Below are positions 46,717 through 56,572 of a stretch of DNA of 64,000 nt, in pieces. The notes under the pieces were generated by a model. The model was not told where the DNA came from, did no database searches, and saw only the letters and a program-made list of their open reading frames with translations. Numbering within the stretch: position 1 is the stretch's first letter; every line of letters starts with the position of its first letter. The position numbers were made by a program, and so were the translations under genes. The stretch comes from Leptospira broomii serovar Hurstbridge str. 5399 (GTDB taxonomy: Bacteria; Spirochaetota; Leptospiria; Leptospirales; Leptospiraceae), in NCBI RefSeq assembly GCF_000243715.2, contig NZ_AHMO02000004.1:498501-562500 (forward strand), read 5' to 3'.

Positions 46717-48372
46717 TTAGAACTTAGCTACAACCCCGAGAGTAAACCCGATTTGGTCGCTTCTTCTATGACCGGAAGAGTCGACGAATTGTTTACCTAA
46801 GGACCAGTCTCTTCTCATATCCAATTTAATGAGAAGGTTTTCAGTAAAGTTCCAAACAGGAGTTATCGTGAAGGTTCTGTACTGTCCGTAGTTGTTCATT
46901 CCGTTGTAATGCTTATAGTTATCGCTCAGTTTGGATTTGACCCAATCTGCTGCAGTGGCATAACCTTGGGCATTGATCTCAGCTAAACCGGCGGTACTAT
47001 TCAAGATTCCGTTTAGCTTGGGACTTGCTGCAAGAATCGCGTTTGCAATTGCCGTATCGGTAGCCACTTGGTAGGTACTGACGGAATTATTTATCCCAGA
47101 CGTACCGAATGCGCCGGAAGCGAACGTATTTAACGCACCGTTGTTTAGCTTATCGTCCAAATACTCGTAACGAATATTGACTCCCCAAGATTCGTTGATT
47201 TTGAATTTGGAAAAAATACCGTAAGCTTTGTAGATACTCTTGTTGTTTTCGCTCGTCACCTGACCCATTGCGAGTCCGCCGAGAGTCACCGTATTGTTCG
47301 GGTTATAACCTTGTTGGTTCAATCCACCGTTAGATAGAGTTCCCGCTTTCTGGCTCCAAGTATAATCCAAGTCGATCTGAATTCTGTCGGTAGGTGTAAT
47401 CGATAAGATCGCATGGTTCATGAACCAATAGTCTTTGTTATATCGATTACGCGGTGCCGTCGGAAGAATACCGCCAGGCTGGGCAGTTGCGGCCGCGTTA
47501 ACGTCACCGTTTTGGATAATGTTAGCGAGCAGGGCTTGACCTACATCGGTACGTCCGTTTGCCATATCCGAAGAGTAGATCGTATTCCAGGTGATCGCGA
47601 GTTTATTTTCGATCAATTGGCCTTTTAACTGAGTACCTACTGATTTGTGCTGAGTGTATGCTTCAACATACGGGCTGTGAGTGGTGTCAGTCAAAGCCGC
47701 CGTGGTTGGAGCAAGGTAACCGGTTCCCTGTCCACTGTTATAGAGATAAAAGGTTCCAGACCATTTATCGCTAAACTGAGTGGTTAAACGGGCACCGGTG
47801 TGAATGAAAGGGATTGTATTCTGGAAGATGGCCCCTATCGAGTAGTTGGGGTTGTTCATCGACTCGAGAACCTCGTAGCCGATATGCGTTGCCATCTTTC
47901 CCACATCCAATGTCATCCCCTTTAAGACCGGGAAATAAAAGCTTACATATGCCTGCTTTAGCATGTTCATATTGTAAATTTGGTTTGAGGTGGTGTAAGG
48001 TGTTTCCTGGAACGCGTTGTTTTGTCCGTTCTGGAAGTCTACCCGGAATCCCCAAGGATTTGATTTCTCCGCAACCTTCTGAACAACCAAGGACACTGCG
48101 TTGATCGCAAAGTTTTTGTTGTTCGTTTCGAAAGCGCGGGTCGTATCTACAGAGTTTCCTTGAAGCGGGTTATTGTTGTACATATAGTACACATCCACGA
48201 ATCCTGAATACTCTACCTTATCGTACCATTTTTGCTCGACTGGCTCCGGCTCGGCGGCGGCCGGAGCTGCTACCGCGGCTTCTGCTGCGGGCTTCTTGGC
48301 TTGGGCAAAAACCGAAGAAGCACTCATCAGGGCCAGGGAAGCAATGAGGCTGATTGTTTTTGTTCTCATCAT
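46717..48372 (-). CDS. Outer-membrane porin, OmpL/porin-2-like beta-barrel
   Basis: About 551 residues. Signal peptide [25 protein letters not shown], then an Ala/Pro/Glu-rich spacer, then a long beta-barrel rich in Asn, Gly and Tyr with a C-terminal Phe (VVAKF), a signature for outer-membrane insertion. It resembles the putative beta-barrel porin-2 (OmpL-like) family. I chose the paired ATGs at 48372 and 48369, which follow two AGGAG elements. A sigma-54 promoter and two upstream sites precede it, and a strong terminator follows, so it is probably monocistronic. Confidence 0.85.
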   Translation of the reverse strand: MMRTKTISLIASLALMSASSVFAQAKKPAAEAAVAAPAAAEPEPVEQKWYDKVEYSGFVDVYYMYNNNPLQGNSVDTTRAFETNNKNFAINAVSLVVQKVAEKSNPWGFRVDFQNGQNNAFQETPYTTSNQIYNMNMLKQAYVSFYFPVLKGMTLDVGKMATHIGYEVLESMNNPNYSIGAIFQNTIPFIHTGARLTTQFSDKWSGTFYLYNSGQGTGYLAPTTAALTDTTHSPYVEAYTQHKSVGTQLKGQLIENKLAITWNTIYSSDMANGRTDVGQALLANIIQNGDVNAAATAQPGGILPTAPRNRYNKDYWFMNHAILSITPTDRIQIDLDYTWSQKAGTLSNGGLNQQGYNPNNTVTLGGLAMGQVTSENNKSIYKAYGIFSKFKINESWGVNIRYEYLDDKLNNGALNTFASGAFGTSGINNSVSTYQVATDTAIANAILAASPKLNGILNSTAGLAEINAQGYATAADWVKSKLSDNYKHYNGMNNYGQYRTFTITPVWNFTENLLIKLDMRRDWSLGKQFVDSSGHRRSDQIGFTLGVVAKF

Positions 48373-48400
48373 TCTCCTAAATCTCCTATGCCGCTTTATA

Positions 48401-48417
48401 TGCAACTAGCGTACCAA
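48401..48417 (-). promoter_or_regulatory. Sigma-54 (RpoN) promoter of the porin gene
   Basis: On the minus strand TTGGTACGCTAGTTGCA matches the sigma-54 consensus TTGGCACGN4TTGCW, with GG and GC separated by exactly 10 bp. It predicts a start near 48390, 18 nt before the porin ATG, so the 5' UTR is short but fits the ribosome binding site. No sigma-70 boxes of similar quality are present. Confidence 0.75.
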
Positions 48418-48528
48418 TAGAAAAAAATTAAGCAATGAGACAAAAAATGCCTCAAAAACCTATCTCCAAGGGAAATTTTGTGTATTAGAAATGGTCTTAC
48501 TTTCTCGAATCAGCTTTAGATTTGCAGT

Positions 48529-48574
48529 GTGCTTAATTATTGGGCATGATTTGGGTGCTTAATAAATGGGCATG
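48529..48574. promoter_or_regulatory. Two tandem NtrC-like activator sites upstream of the sigma-54 promoter
   Basis: Two copies of GTGCTTAAT(T/A)(A/T/)ATTGGGCATG-type sequence (48529-48548 and 48555-48574; 18 of 20 identical) are spaced 26 bp apart. Each holds TGC-N11-GCA, the half-site spacing of NtrC enhancers. They lie about 110-160 bp upstream of the sigma-54 promoter, the normal distance for enhancer sites. Confidence 0.65.
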
Positions 48575-48730
48575 CTAAGGCTTTAATACAGCTTTCGACT
48601 GTTAGAACTCATCCGAAAGGTGTAGATCAGGCGGGAATTCTTATTACATCGGAATAAATTATTTCATTTAAAAATCTAAGTCCTTTTTAAAGACTCCTTC
48701 CTGGATCGGATCAAACTATATGACGGTTCT

Positions 48731-50044
48731 TTAATTTAGCTGATATGTCGTTCTAACGAATTCTAGTAATGTTCCTTGTCGGTTCTTTTCAGGAAAATTC
48801 AAAACTAAGTCCAGACAGGATCTTAATATTTCTCCGATTTTTTTGGGGGGAATTTCGGGTAAGTCTTCTAAAATTCTAGTGCCGTCCAGTGCCAGATCGC
48901 TTAACAGAAGGGGAGGATTCGTCTCCAAAACTTCTTTGGTTTTATCGATCCAGAATGCCTTCTGTCCCGTCCAGGCTTTCCAAAAAGATGTTAGCTCCAA
49001 ACATAAGGGCCAGATTTCCGACTTTCCCGAATATTGTGCAACCGGATGTAATAATATTTTTCTGAGTCCATTTGGAGAAGAAAGGTAATTCTCCGAGGAG
49101 AGCAGGTTTTCCAAGATTCCGCAGAGAAATTGGGAATCCTTGGTCCTCTGATTGGAAAAACGGAGCACTTTGCAAAACCGCTTTCCGGGATCCATGATTG
49201 CCGACGATCCGAATGTTACTTTCAGAAAGTAAGAGATTCGCAACCGATCCGGTACGGGCGCCAATTCGGAGATCGATTTTATCTTTTCTTCCCAAACAGG
49301 ATTCGAATTTTCGTATAAATCTTTTCCGTAGAAAAGTTCCAAGATTCCGAATTTACGTAGAAGCGATAAGGATGTGCTTGGGTCATTCGCTTTCAGGATC
49401 TTTAGGAATTCGTCGTGAATTCGTTCCGCGGAAACTTTGGCCGTGATCGGCTTACTTTCTTGGATCGCTAAAGCCGTTTCCGGATGAATCGTAAAGCCGA
49501 GTTGGGATACGAATCGAATAGCGCGGACCGGGCGCAAACCGTCTTCTTCAAATCTGGAGTGGGCGGCTCCAATCGTCCGTATTATTTTTTCCGAGATATC
49601 TTTCAGGCCCTCATGCTCGTCTATGAGTTCTTCGTTCAAAATATCGAGCGCCAACGCATTCATCGTAAAGTCGCGTCTCTTTAAATCTTCGCTTAGACTG
49701 ACGCCGAACGAAACGTGTTCGGGACGTCGACCGTCCTTATATTCTTCATCTTTACGAAAGGTAGTGAGTTCGTAGGATCGATCCTTGATCAATACGGTTA
49801 CGGTTCCGTGCTTAATGCCGGTTGGCACGACTCTCCTAAACAATTTTTGAATATGTTCAGGTAGAAGAGAAACCGCAATATCATATTCCTGGGGTGTTTT
49901 TCCCAGAACGAGATCCCTAACGGATCCTCCCACAAGATAGGATTTACCGCCGGAGCTTTGAATGGTACCCGCGATTTCTAGGAGGTCTTCCATGTAGGAG
50001 GAAGGAATCCTTTGGATAAGTTCTTTAGCGGCGGGGAATTTCAT
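48731..50044 (-). CDS. CCA-adding/poly(A) polymerase family protein
   Basis: Class II tRNA nucleotidyltransferase family. The signature LVGGSVRDLVLGKTPQEYDI (residues about 36-55), RRDFTMNAL and the RPVRAIRF block are all visible, followed by a helical C-terminal half. The 437 residues fit CCA-adding enzymes. The family also contains poly(A) polymerases, and sequence alone does not settle it, but CCA addition is required because neither tRNA in this window encodes CCA. The ATG at 50044 overlaps the preceding stop (ATGA). Confidence 0.88.
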   Translation of the reverse strand: MKFPAAKELIQRIPSSYMEDLLEIAGTIQSSGGKSYLVGGSVRDLVLGKTPQEYDIAVSLLPEHIQKLFRRVVPTGIKHGTVTVLIKDRSYELTTFRKDEEYKDGRRPEHVSFGVSLSEDLKRRDFTMNALALDILNEELIDEHEGLKDISEKIIRTIGAAHSRFEEDGLRPVRAIRFVSQLGFTIHPETALAIQESKPITAKVSAERIHDEFLKILKANDPSTSLSLLRKFGILELFYGKDLYENSNPVWEEKIKSISELAPVPDRLRISYFLKVTFGSSAIMDPGKRFCKVLRFSNQRTKDSQFLCGILENLLSSENYLSSPNGLRKILLHPVAQYSGKSEIWPLCLELTSFWKAWTGQKAFWIDKTKEVLETNPPLLLSDLALDGTRILEDLPEIPPKKIGEILRSCLDLVLNFPEKNRQGTLLEFVRTTYQLN

Positions 50045-50388
50045 TCTTGGATAAACTTTTTCCAAAGGGGAAGATACTTTTCGCGAAGTTGAGGGTTTTT
50101 GGCGAGGAGTTCCTCGACCTGTTTCCGAGTTTTTTCGTCCACTGAAATTCTTAAGAAGGGTAGATCCGCTTTCTGTGAAAGAATTCCGTCTATGGTCAGG
50201 CTAGTTTCTTTCCAGGCTTCGTTGCAAATATCTTCGTATTCCTGTTCCGTGTGTTCGGCACAGAGAATTGATAGTTCCAGGAACTTTCCGTTTTTCTTTA
50301 GTTCTAACATTCGGCTGCGGACATTGCTTCCGCAATGAAAGAAAAGTAGCAAAGAAACGGAGAGCAAAATGGATTTGATCCGGACCAT
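50041..50388 (-). CDS. Putative small lipoprotein
   Basis: 115 residues with a signal peptide and a lipobox-like LFFHC (Cys at about 19). The rest is charged, helical and Lys/Glu-rich with three further Cys. No family recognised. Its stop overlaps the nucleotidyltransferase start. Confidence 0.75.
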   Translation of the reverse strand: MVRIKSILLSVSLLLFFHCGSNVRSRMLELKKNGKFLELSILCAEHTEQEYEDICNEAWKETSLTIDGILSQKADLPFLRISVDEKTRKQVEELLAKNPQLREKYLPLWKKFIQE

Positions 50389-50445
50389 ACGATAGAAAGA
50401 TTTAAAAGGAAAGTGGAAAGGGAAAGTCCTTTTTCTGAATTTTAC

Positions 50446-50850
50446 TTATTCAGTCGTCGGCGAAAATGCTAAATTCGCGAGCTTATCGGCTCTCTTATTT
50501 TTTTCCCGCATAACATGAGCAATTTTGAAAGAGTCTAATTTAGAACTTAAAGATATTACTCTCCTTTTTGCTTCTATTAAGTGAGGGGATTTGACTTTAT
50601 ATTCACCCTTTACTTGCTTGACCACTAATTCCGAGTCCAAAAATGCCTTCACTTCGGACGCTTTGTTTTCCAAGCACCATATTAGCCCGGCCTCTAAAGC
50701 GGCCCATTCCGCAGTATTATTCGTTCCATCTTCGATTCTTTCGGAAATCGAGTGAATTTCTTCTTCATCTTCAAAAATTGCGACACCGATGGAAGAAGGA
50801 CCTGGATTTCCCTTCGAGGCGCCGTCGCAGAAGATCGTGAATTTTCTCAA
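50446..50850 (-). CDS. rnhA: Ribonuclease HI-like protein
   Basis: 134 residues from TTG at 50850. RNase H fold with the catalytic carboxylates in FCDGASKGNPGP, NNTAEWAALEAGL, FLDSELVVKQ and the Asp in KRADKLAN. It hydrolyses RNA in RNA-DNA hybrids. The TTG start overlaps the stop of the upstream membrane protein (TTGA), with GGGAAGAG as ribosome binding site, so the genes are coupled. A longer TTG start at 50895 is less likely. No substrate-binding basic handle, so the minimal type. Confidence 0.88.
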   Translation of the reverse strand: MRKFTIFCDGASKGNPGPSSIGVAIFEDEEEIHSISERIEDGTNNTAEWAALEAGLIWCLENKASEVKAFLDSELVVKQVKGEYKVKSPHLIEAKRRVISLSSKLDSFKIAHVMREKNKRADKLANLAFSPTTE

Positions 50851-51161
50851 TTTTGCTCTTCCCGCTTCCCTAAAAGAAAAAGAATCGGTTTCCAAAAAAA
50901 GACGTATCCGATTAGAATCAGCAAAGATACAAAAAAAGATAGGCTACCCAAAAGAATCGATTGTGAGGTCCTATATATTTCGTCGAAGGCGATGGGGAAA
51001 AAGATCCCTGCAAGCAAACAAAGCAGGCCAAGACCTAAACAGATAAATAAAAGCCAGGGCAGGCCAAGGTAATAAAATAGAAAGCTTAGCCCGGTTAAAC
51101 CGAAAGCCGTTCGATAAGCGGAAGAACGTGTAAAATTTTCTACGAAAAGACGGAACACCAT
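50847..51161 (-). CDS. Small membrane protein of unknown function
   Basis: 104 residues from the ATG at 51161, which has AGGATAGGA upstream; the longer frame adds 60 residues with no membrane character. At least three hydrophobic segments (LTGLSFLFYYLGLPWLLFI, then LLGSLSFFVSLLILIGYVFF). No family named. Coupled to rnhA. Confidence 0.7.
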   Translation of the reverse strand: MVFRLFVENFTRSSAYRTAFGLTGLSFLFYYLGLPWLLFICLGLGLLCLLAGIFFPIAFDEIYRTSQSILLGSLSFFVSLLILIGYVFFWKPILFLLGKREEQN

Positions 51162-51277
51162 CGAATGTCCTATCCTACCGAAGCTTTTCCTTGGCAACGG
51201 AAAAAAAGATCGGCTTTGAGAACCTTGCAGGTTACTTTCGATTCCGTTAAAAAATTTATTTTGGAAGGTTTGATGCG

Positions 51278-52057
51278 ATGAATCTAAGATATCTACGTTT
51301 TCTGGAATCGATCGGCGTATCACCTTCAAGCGAATGTTCATATTACCCTGGAAGACAATCGAAGGTTAAGGGGTTTCTTCTGTCCACTCCACCGGACGCG
51401 TTGGTCTTGGACTTTTTACTCGCTTCCGGTTTTAGACGTTCCGGGAATTCCTATTACAGGACAGCATGCGAAAATTGCAGTCACTGTTTGAGTTATCGAC
51501 TTCCCTTGCAAAAATTTACGATTTCCAAAAATCTAAAAAAGCTTCTGAAAAAAAATTCAGACTTAACTGTTAACGTCTCTGGTCCCGAAATTACGTCCGA
51601 AAAGATAGAGCTCTATATAAAGTACCAAAAATCCCGTCATCCCGGAAGCTATGGTAGCACGGATTTAGAATTGCATGAGACGAAGGTCGCACAAATGTAC
51701 AGTGGATCCGAAAATTCGATAGAGTTACAAATTCGAAGAGAGGAAATATTGCTAGGATGGATCCTACTAGATCGAGGTAAGCTTTGCGTGTCTGCCGTCT
51801 ATTCCATATTTGATTCCGAGTATCAGGACAGAAGTTTGGGAAAATTTTTAATCGGTAAATCGATTCTCTGGGCTAAAGAGAATGGTTACAGGGACTATCA
51901 TCTGGGCTTATTTCTTCCGGGTCACAAAAAAATGAACTATAAAGGTAATTGGAAACCGGCTGAAATTTTAGATCAAGAAACGGGGGAATGGATCGAATCT
52001 GAAAAATTCTTAAAGGAGTACTTTTCTAAGGTAGGAGTAGACGGTAGTCGCTTGTGA
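51278..52057 (+). CDS. bpt: Leucyl/arginyl-tRNA--protein transferase, Bpt/Ate family
   Basis: 259 residues. The N-terminal Cys pattern (ECSYYPGRQS, then YYRTACENCSHCLSYRLPL) and the C-terminal GNAT-like half (YHLGLFLPGHKKMNYKGNWKPAEI) are those of the bacterial N-end-rule transferase. It attaches an amino acid from aminoacyl-tRNA to proteins with destabilising N termini, marking them for Clp degradation; ClpX and ClpP are encoded in the window. GGAAGG lies upstream of the ATG. Confidence 0.9.
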   Translation: MNLRYLRFLESIGVSPSSECSYYPGRQSKVKGFLLSTPPDALVLDFLLASGFRRSGNSYYRTACENCSHCLSYRLPLQKFTISKNLKKLLKKNSDLTVNVSGPEITSEKIELYIKYQKSRHPGSYGSTDLELHETKVAQMYSGSENSIELQIRREEILLGWILLDRGKLCVSAVYSIFDSEYQDRSLGKFLIGKSILWAKENGYRDYHLGLFLPGHKKMNYKGNWKPAEILDQETGEWIESEKFLKEYFSKVGVDGSRL

Positions 52058-52167
52058 TGTCGAACTCGTAAATTCCTTTCAAATATAGTAACGGATAAGC
52101 TTTGGGACCGAGGAGAAAGCTCCCAGAAAGACTTGTCAGGGGAACTCAATTCCTTAAAAAGGCAGGT

Positions 52168-52908
52168 ATGGCTAAAAAGATCATCGTCGTCGGGGCGTCT
52201 AGCGGCATTGGGAAAGAAATCGCCTCCCAACTTATCGGACAAGGTAACAAAGTGGCCTTGTTTGCTCGACGAGACAAGGAATTGAAAAAAATCGTAAGCT
52301 CTTTCAAGGATTTGAAAGCAGATCAAGTTATCATAGTTAAGCACGACGTCACCCAGTATTCGCAAGTTTCGGCGACGTTTACGAAAGCGATTAAATCTCT
52401 CGGTGGCCTAGATGAGATTTATTATGCCTCCGGTTTGATGCATAGGATTGAACCTGAAGAATTCTCGGTCGAAAAAGATTTGGAAATGCTGGAAGTAAAT
52501 CTTCTAGGCTGCGTTGCTTGGTTGGATTTAGCGGCCAAATTTTTTCAAAATCAAAAGTCGGGAAAAATCATCGGAATTTCTTCGATTGCCGGGGATAGGG
52601 GACGACGTGGAAATCCAGTCTATAATGCGTCGAAGGCCGGAATGACTACGTATTTAGAAGCTCTTAGAAATCGACTAGCCGTAAAAGGAATTCAAGTCGT
52701 AACGGTTCGTCCCGGAATGATAGAAACACCCATGACGGCCGGATTATCCGGGCTTCTCTGGCTAATCACTGCAAAGGAAGCGGCCAGCGTGATCATTAAT
52801 AAAGTCAACGCGGGAAAGGAAGATTTTTACGTTCCCGCTCGCTGGGCGCTTGTGTCTCTGATCATTCGATCTATTCCTTCGTTTATTTTTCGAAGACTCT
52901 CGATATAA
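52168..52908 (+). CDS. dprE2: DprE2-like short-chain dehydrogenase
   Basis: 246 residues from ATG at 52168. Rossmann GASSGIG motif at residues 8-14, catalytic Tyr/Lys in YNASKAG (about 152-156) and Ser in GISSIAG. Its C-terminal end, [20 protein letters not shown] with RRLSI following, closely matches mycobacterial DprE2 as I recall it (IPxxIFRxLxI tail). DprE2 reduces the 2'-keto intermediate to decaprenyl-phosphoryl-arabinose. The DprE1-like gene follows 33 bp later. The N-terminal 22-residue extension of a longer reading has no family support. Confidence 0.8.
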   Translation: MAKKIIVVGASSGIGKEIASQLIGQGNKVALFARRDKELKKIVSSFKDLKADQVIIVKHDVTQYSQVSATFTKAIKSLGGLDEIYYASGLMHRIEPEEFSVEKDLEMLEVNLLGCVAWLDLAAKFFQNQKSGKIIGISSIAGDRGRRGNPVYNASKAGMTTYLEALRNRLAVKGIQVVTVRPGMIETPMTAGLSGLLWLITAKEAASVIINKVNAGKEDFYVPARWALVSLIIRSIPSFIFRRLSI

Positions 52909-52941
52909 ATCCGAACAGCTACTATTAAGGTAGGCAAGATA

Positions 52942-54429
52942 ATGGCTACTGCTCTTAAAAAAAAATCTACACGACCTTCTCCTAGTAAAAAGAAAAGCGA
53001 TTCGTTTAATATCGCAACCTTTGAATCGAAGCTCGGATCTTCTCGAAAAATCGAAGCATGGGGAATGAATCATTTCTCCATTAGCCCGGTTTTTTATCCG
53101 AGTTCCGACAAGGATTTTCATGATGTCTTCGAGTATGCGCGTAAAACAGGTACGAAAATTACGTTTCGAGGCGGCGGATGCAGTTACGGGGATGCAGCTA
53201 CTAATCAAAAAGGATTGGTCGTCGATATTAAGGATTATAATCGGATCCTATCTTTCGATGAAAAAACGGGAGTCTTGAAAGCCGAATCCGGAGTAACCAT
53301 TAAACAACTTTGGGAGTTCGGTGTGGAACGCGGTTTTTGGCCACCCGTTGTCAGTGGTACGATGTTTCCTACCTTGGGTGGGGCACTGTCCATGAACATT
53401 CATGGTAAGAATAATTTTGCGGTTGGACCGATCGGAGATCATATTCTAGAATTTACGTTTCTCACTGTCGATGGGAAAGAGAGTGTCTGCAGTCCTAAAA
53501 AAAACTTTGATTTATTTTACTCCGCTATCTCAGGCTTCGGAATGTTAGGCGCTTTCCTGACGGTTTCGATTAAATTAAAAAAAATTTATGCGGGAAAAAT
53601 GAAAGTTTGGCCCGTGAATACTTCTAACTTACAAGAAATGTACGACTATTTTGAAAAGGAGTATAAAAACTCCGATTATTTGGTCGGTTGGGTGGACGGG
53701 TTCGGTTCCGGTAAGGGGCTCGGTCGAGGACAAATCCACAAAGCGGTTCATTTGAAACCCGGAGAAGACCCGGATTTCCCGGAGAATTGCAAAATAGAGA
53801 AACAAATATTACCTCCGACATTTTTAGGAATAATTCCGAAAGCTTGGATGTGGATATTAATGTACCCGTTTAGCAATAAATTCGGTATGCGCTTCGTTAA
53901 TTTAGGAAAATGGCTTTCAGGTTTCTTAAACAATAATAAACCGTATATGCAAGGTCATGCAGAATATGCGTTTCTTTTAGACTACGTTCCCAATTGGAAA
54001 TATATGTACAAGCCTGGGGCGATGATTCAATACCAGAGTTTCATTCCTAAGGAAAACGCAGTCCGTGGATTCGAGGAATTACTTTCTGCGGGTCAGCGAA
54101 AAGGGATTGTCACTTGGTTGGCAGTCTTTAAAAAACACCGTCCGGATAAGTTTCTACTCACCCATGCACTGGACGGATATTCGATGGCGATGGACTTTCC
54201 GGTTACGAAAGGAAATAAGGAAAAACTGTGGGAATTGGCAAAAGAAATGGATGAGATCGTTTTAAAATACGGTGGACGTTTTTATTTTGCTAAGGACAGT
54301 ACTCTCCGTCCTGAAATAGTGGAAAGGGCTTTTCCGAAGAAAAATCTCGATAAATTCCGATCCTTAAAGAAGAAGTTAGATCCGAAAGGTTTACTTGAGT
54401 CCGATTTGTATAGGAGGGTTTGGCGATAG
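52942..54429 (+). CDS. dprE1: DprE1-like FAD-dependent oxidase
   Basis: 495 residues. PCMH-type FAD domain with the loop [13 protein letters not shown] (about residue 76), SGVTIKQLW and the core [16 protein letters not shown] near 153, whose HGKN matches DprE1's catalytic HGKNHH region. The C-terminal part carries [10 protein letters not shown] near residue 450 and ends [14 protein letters not shown], like the DprE1 end. In mycobacteria DprE1 oxidises the C2 hydroxyl of decaprenyl-phosphoryl-ribose. The N-terminal ~30 residues are Lys/Ser-rich. The substrate here is inferred from homology and from the adjacent DprE2-like gene. Confidence 0.82.
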   Translation: MATALKKKSTRPSPSKKKSDSFNIATFESKLGSSRKIEAWGMNHFSISPVFYPSSDKDFHDVFEYARKTGTKITFRGGGCSYGDAATNQKGLVVDIKDYNRILSFDEKTGVLKAESGVTIKQLWEFGVERGFWPPVVSGTMFPTLGGALSMNIHGKNNFAVGPIGDHILEFTFLTVDGKESVCSPKKNFDLFYSAISGFGMLGAFLTVSIKLKKIYAGKMKVWPVNTSNLQEMYDYFEKEYKNSDYLVGWVDGFGSGKGLGRGQIHKAVHLKPGEDPDFPENCKIEKQILPPTFLGIIPKAWMWILMYPFSNKFGMRFVNLGKWLSGFLNNNKPYMQGHAEYAFLLDYVPNWKYMYKPGAMIQYQSFIPKENAVRGFEELLSAGQRKGIVTWLAVFKKHRPDKFLLTHALDGYSMAMDFPVTKGNKEKLWELAKEMDEIVLKYGGRFYFAKDSTLRPEIVERAFPKKNLDKFRSLKKKLDPKGLLESDLYRRVWR

Positions 54430-54481
54430 GAGGGATGATTTTTCCCAAGTAGTCCCTGCGGTATGAAAGGAATTTTACATA

Positions 54482-56572
54482 ATGCTTAAAGCAAAGCTTG
54501 GCTTCTTTCGCGAACACTCTAAGTCGCTAAAGCGTGCCGTAAATATATTCTTTTTCTCCGCGATTCTTCTTCGAATGGGATTTGATCCTGCGGTTTCTAA
54601 AACCGCATTTTACGAATTAATCGTAGGCGGGCTTTTCTTCGTAGGATTGGGTTACGCGTATTTGAGATTCGCAAAGGATCCTCGAGCGAATCGAATTTTC
54701 AACTTAGGCTTTGTATTCGGCCTACTTTATTCGGCCGTATCGACAGCGCTTTTTATCGCATATCTAATCAATACGGAAATACCTCGCTTAAAGTTGTTCG
54801 GGAGGTTCGCGTATCTCGGTACGATTATTTTCCTGATGGTACGATATGTTCAGGGACGGTCGAGAGTAGGTACCAATCTTATTCTGGCATGTTTTTTCGG
54901 AAGTCTTCCATATTTAGCCTTACAGTTGCAAACTCCGTATAAAGCGGCATTACCTTTCTTTTTATTGTTGGCAACTCTTTCGGATCGACTACTCGGATTC
55001 GGAGAAGTACGAGTCTTTCGAACAAACGTTTCCAAATTCTTCGTATTTTCATTCTTATTGTACGCGTTATTACCTTGGTTCTACGGCGGCTTCAAAGCCC
55101 CCATCGCGGATTTTGCAGACGGCTTTTTTCTCCAGGGAATTCCGATATGCGCATTCATCCTTTTTTTAACCATCAGATATCAGACCTGGGAACAATTGGT
55201 AGAGAAATCCGTAGGAACGCTTTTTATTCTAAGCGGTTTCTTTTTGTTAGCCGCCCTTTTATTCTTTTCGATTCAAAACGGATTCCTATCCTTAATTTTC
55301 GTAAAAAAGACGATACTCGCCGGTACCAATACGAACGATATTGCGACTTTGTTGTCCCTCTCGATACCTTGGGTCGTTCACGGGTTCTTTAATTCTAAGA
55401 GCTGGAAAGGTAAGATCTTCTTTTTGTTCAGCTTCGGATTACTTTCGGCAGCCGCATTCGCGATTCACGTTCGCGGACTCTATATCGCATTTTTTGCAAC
55501 CGTATTCGTTTTCTTTTTTCTCAAATTTATCTCGGAGAAATTACGTTTATTGTACATCGGGATACTGCTGGTCGGATTGCTGATTTTCTCCTGGGTATTC
55601 TTTCACAACTTTAAACTTCCTTTATTCGATAATTTTCATTCTCTCTGGGCAAGAACTCTTCTGTGGAGATTGGCAGTCAGGGCCTTGATGGACAATTGGT
55701 TGTTCGGAATCGGCGAGTTCCAATACAAGGGACTACTTGTTTGGGGCGATCCGCAGGACCTCCCTCCCGGAATTTTTATGCAAGAAGATTTAGGTAGAAT
55801 TCATGTTCATAACCTTTTTTTACAAGTCGGATTAAATTGGGGAATCCTTCCTGTCATAGGACTGATCGGGTGTTTTCTCTGCGCACTTTTGCCTTTCCTT
55901 GAATCGAACCGTATTAAATTTCAAAGCAAATCTTTTGGATTTCGTATCGCATTATTTTGTTTCGGGATCTATTCATTAGCGAATTATTCTTTCAATATTC
56001 CGGGTTTGCATATGGCATTTTCGTTATTGTTATTGGCATCGCTGCCAATAGATAAGGCGAAAAATGTCGCACCGAATCTGGAATTTCTATCTAACGGAGT
56101 CGGAAAATGGGGTCTGATCGTTTTAACGGCCGCTTTTATTCTTTCGGCCTGCGTTTTACTACAAATTCAATATTGGCACTCGAACGAAATCGCACTAACT
56201 AAAGGGTTTCGTTATCGAAATCTATTAAACGACCTTGTCTTGGATGAAAAGGTCCTACCTGAAGGAAAGATCCCTCTTCTGCGTAAATCTTACGAAATAT
56301 CCGAGAAGCTTGTCGGGTTATTTCCTAAGGATGCGATATTCTTGCAGGAGAATGCGGAGTTAAATCGGGTTTTGTTTAAGAAAACCGGAGATAGTTCGTA
56401 CTACAATCTCGCAGTGCAAAGATTCGAAGGCTGTGTAACAACTTCCTCCAATCCTTGGTCTTGCTATAAACGTCTAGAGGAGCTAACGCCTGAGAACGAC
56501 GCTCTTTATCGCGAAAATATGAAAAAGTTTAATCCGTTCGTTTTACCGCTAGAGAAGAATTCTCCGTTTTAG
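54482..56572 (+). CDS. O-antigen ligase/Wzy-type polymerase-like membrane protein
   Basis: 696 residues with about 12 hydrophobic helices and a large loop. The Wzy_C/WaaL signature HVHNLFLQVGLNWG lies near residue 442, with a conserved His-Asn, followed by FSFGIYSLANYSF. The C-terminal ~170 residues are soluble and helical, TPR-like in look. It would ligate or polymerise a glycan on the periplasmic side. It follows the DprE1-like gene by 52 bp with AAAGGA before ATG. The last 44 bp overlap the convergent acyltransferase gene. Confidence 0.8.
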   Translation: MLKAKLGFFREHSKSLKRAVNIFFFSAILLRMGFDPAVSKTAFYELIVGGLFFVGLGYAYLRFAKDPRANRIFNLGFVFGLLYSAVSTALFIAYLINTEIPRLKLFGRFAYLGTIIFLMVRYVQGRSRVGTNLILACFFGSLPYLALQLQTPYKAALPFFLLLATLSDRLLGFGEVRVFRTNVSKFFVFSFLLYALLPWFYGGFKAPIADFADGFFLQGIPICAFILFLTIRYQTWEQLVEKSVGTLFILSGFFLLAALLFFSIQNGFLSLIFVKKTILAGTNTNDIATLLSLSIPWVVHGFFNSKSWKGKIFFLFSFGLLSAAAFAIHVRGLYIAFFATVFVFFFLKFISEKLRLLYIGILLVGLLIFSWVFFHNFKLPLFDNFHSLWARTLLWRLAVRALMDNWLFGIGEFQYKGLLVWGDPQDLPPGIFMQEDLGRIHVHNLFLQVGLNWGILPVIGLIGCFLCALLPFLESNRIKFQSKSFGFRIALFCFGIYSLANYSFNIPGLHMAFSLLLLASLPIDKAKNVAPNLEFLSNGVGKWGLIVLTAAFILSACVLLQIQYWHSNEIALTKGFRYRNLLNDLVLDEKVLPEGKIPLLRKSYEISEKLVGLFPKDAIFLQENAELNRVLFKKTGDSSYYNLAVQRFEGCVTTSSNPWSCYKRLEELTPENDALYRENMKKFNPFVLPLEKNSPF

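Noticed and set aside
56529..56572. 44-bp convergent overlap of the ligase and acyltransferase genes as a sign of a frameshift
   Set aside because: Both C termini are plausible in length and composition; a small convergent overlap is common.
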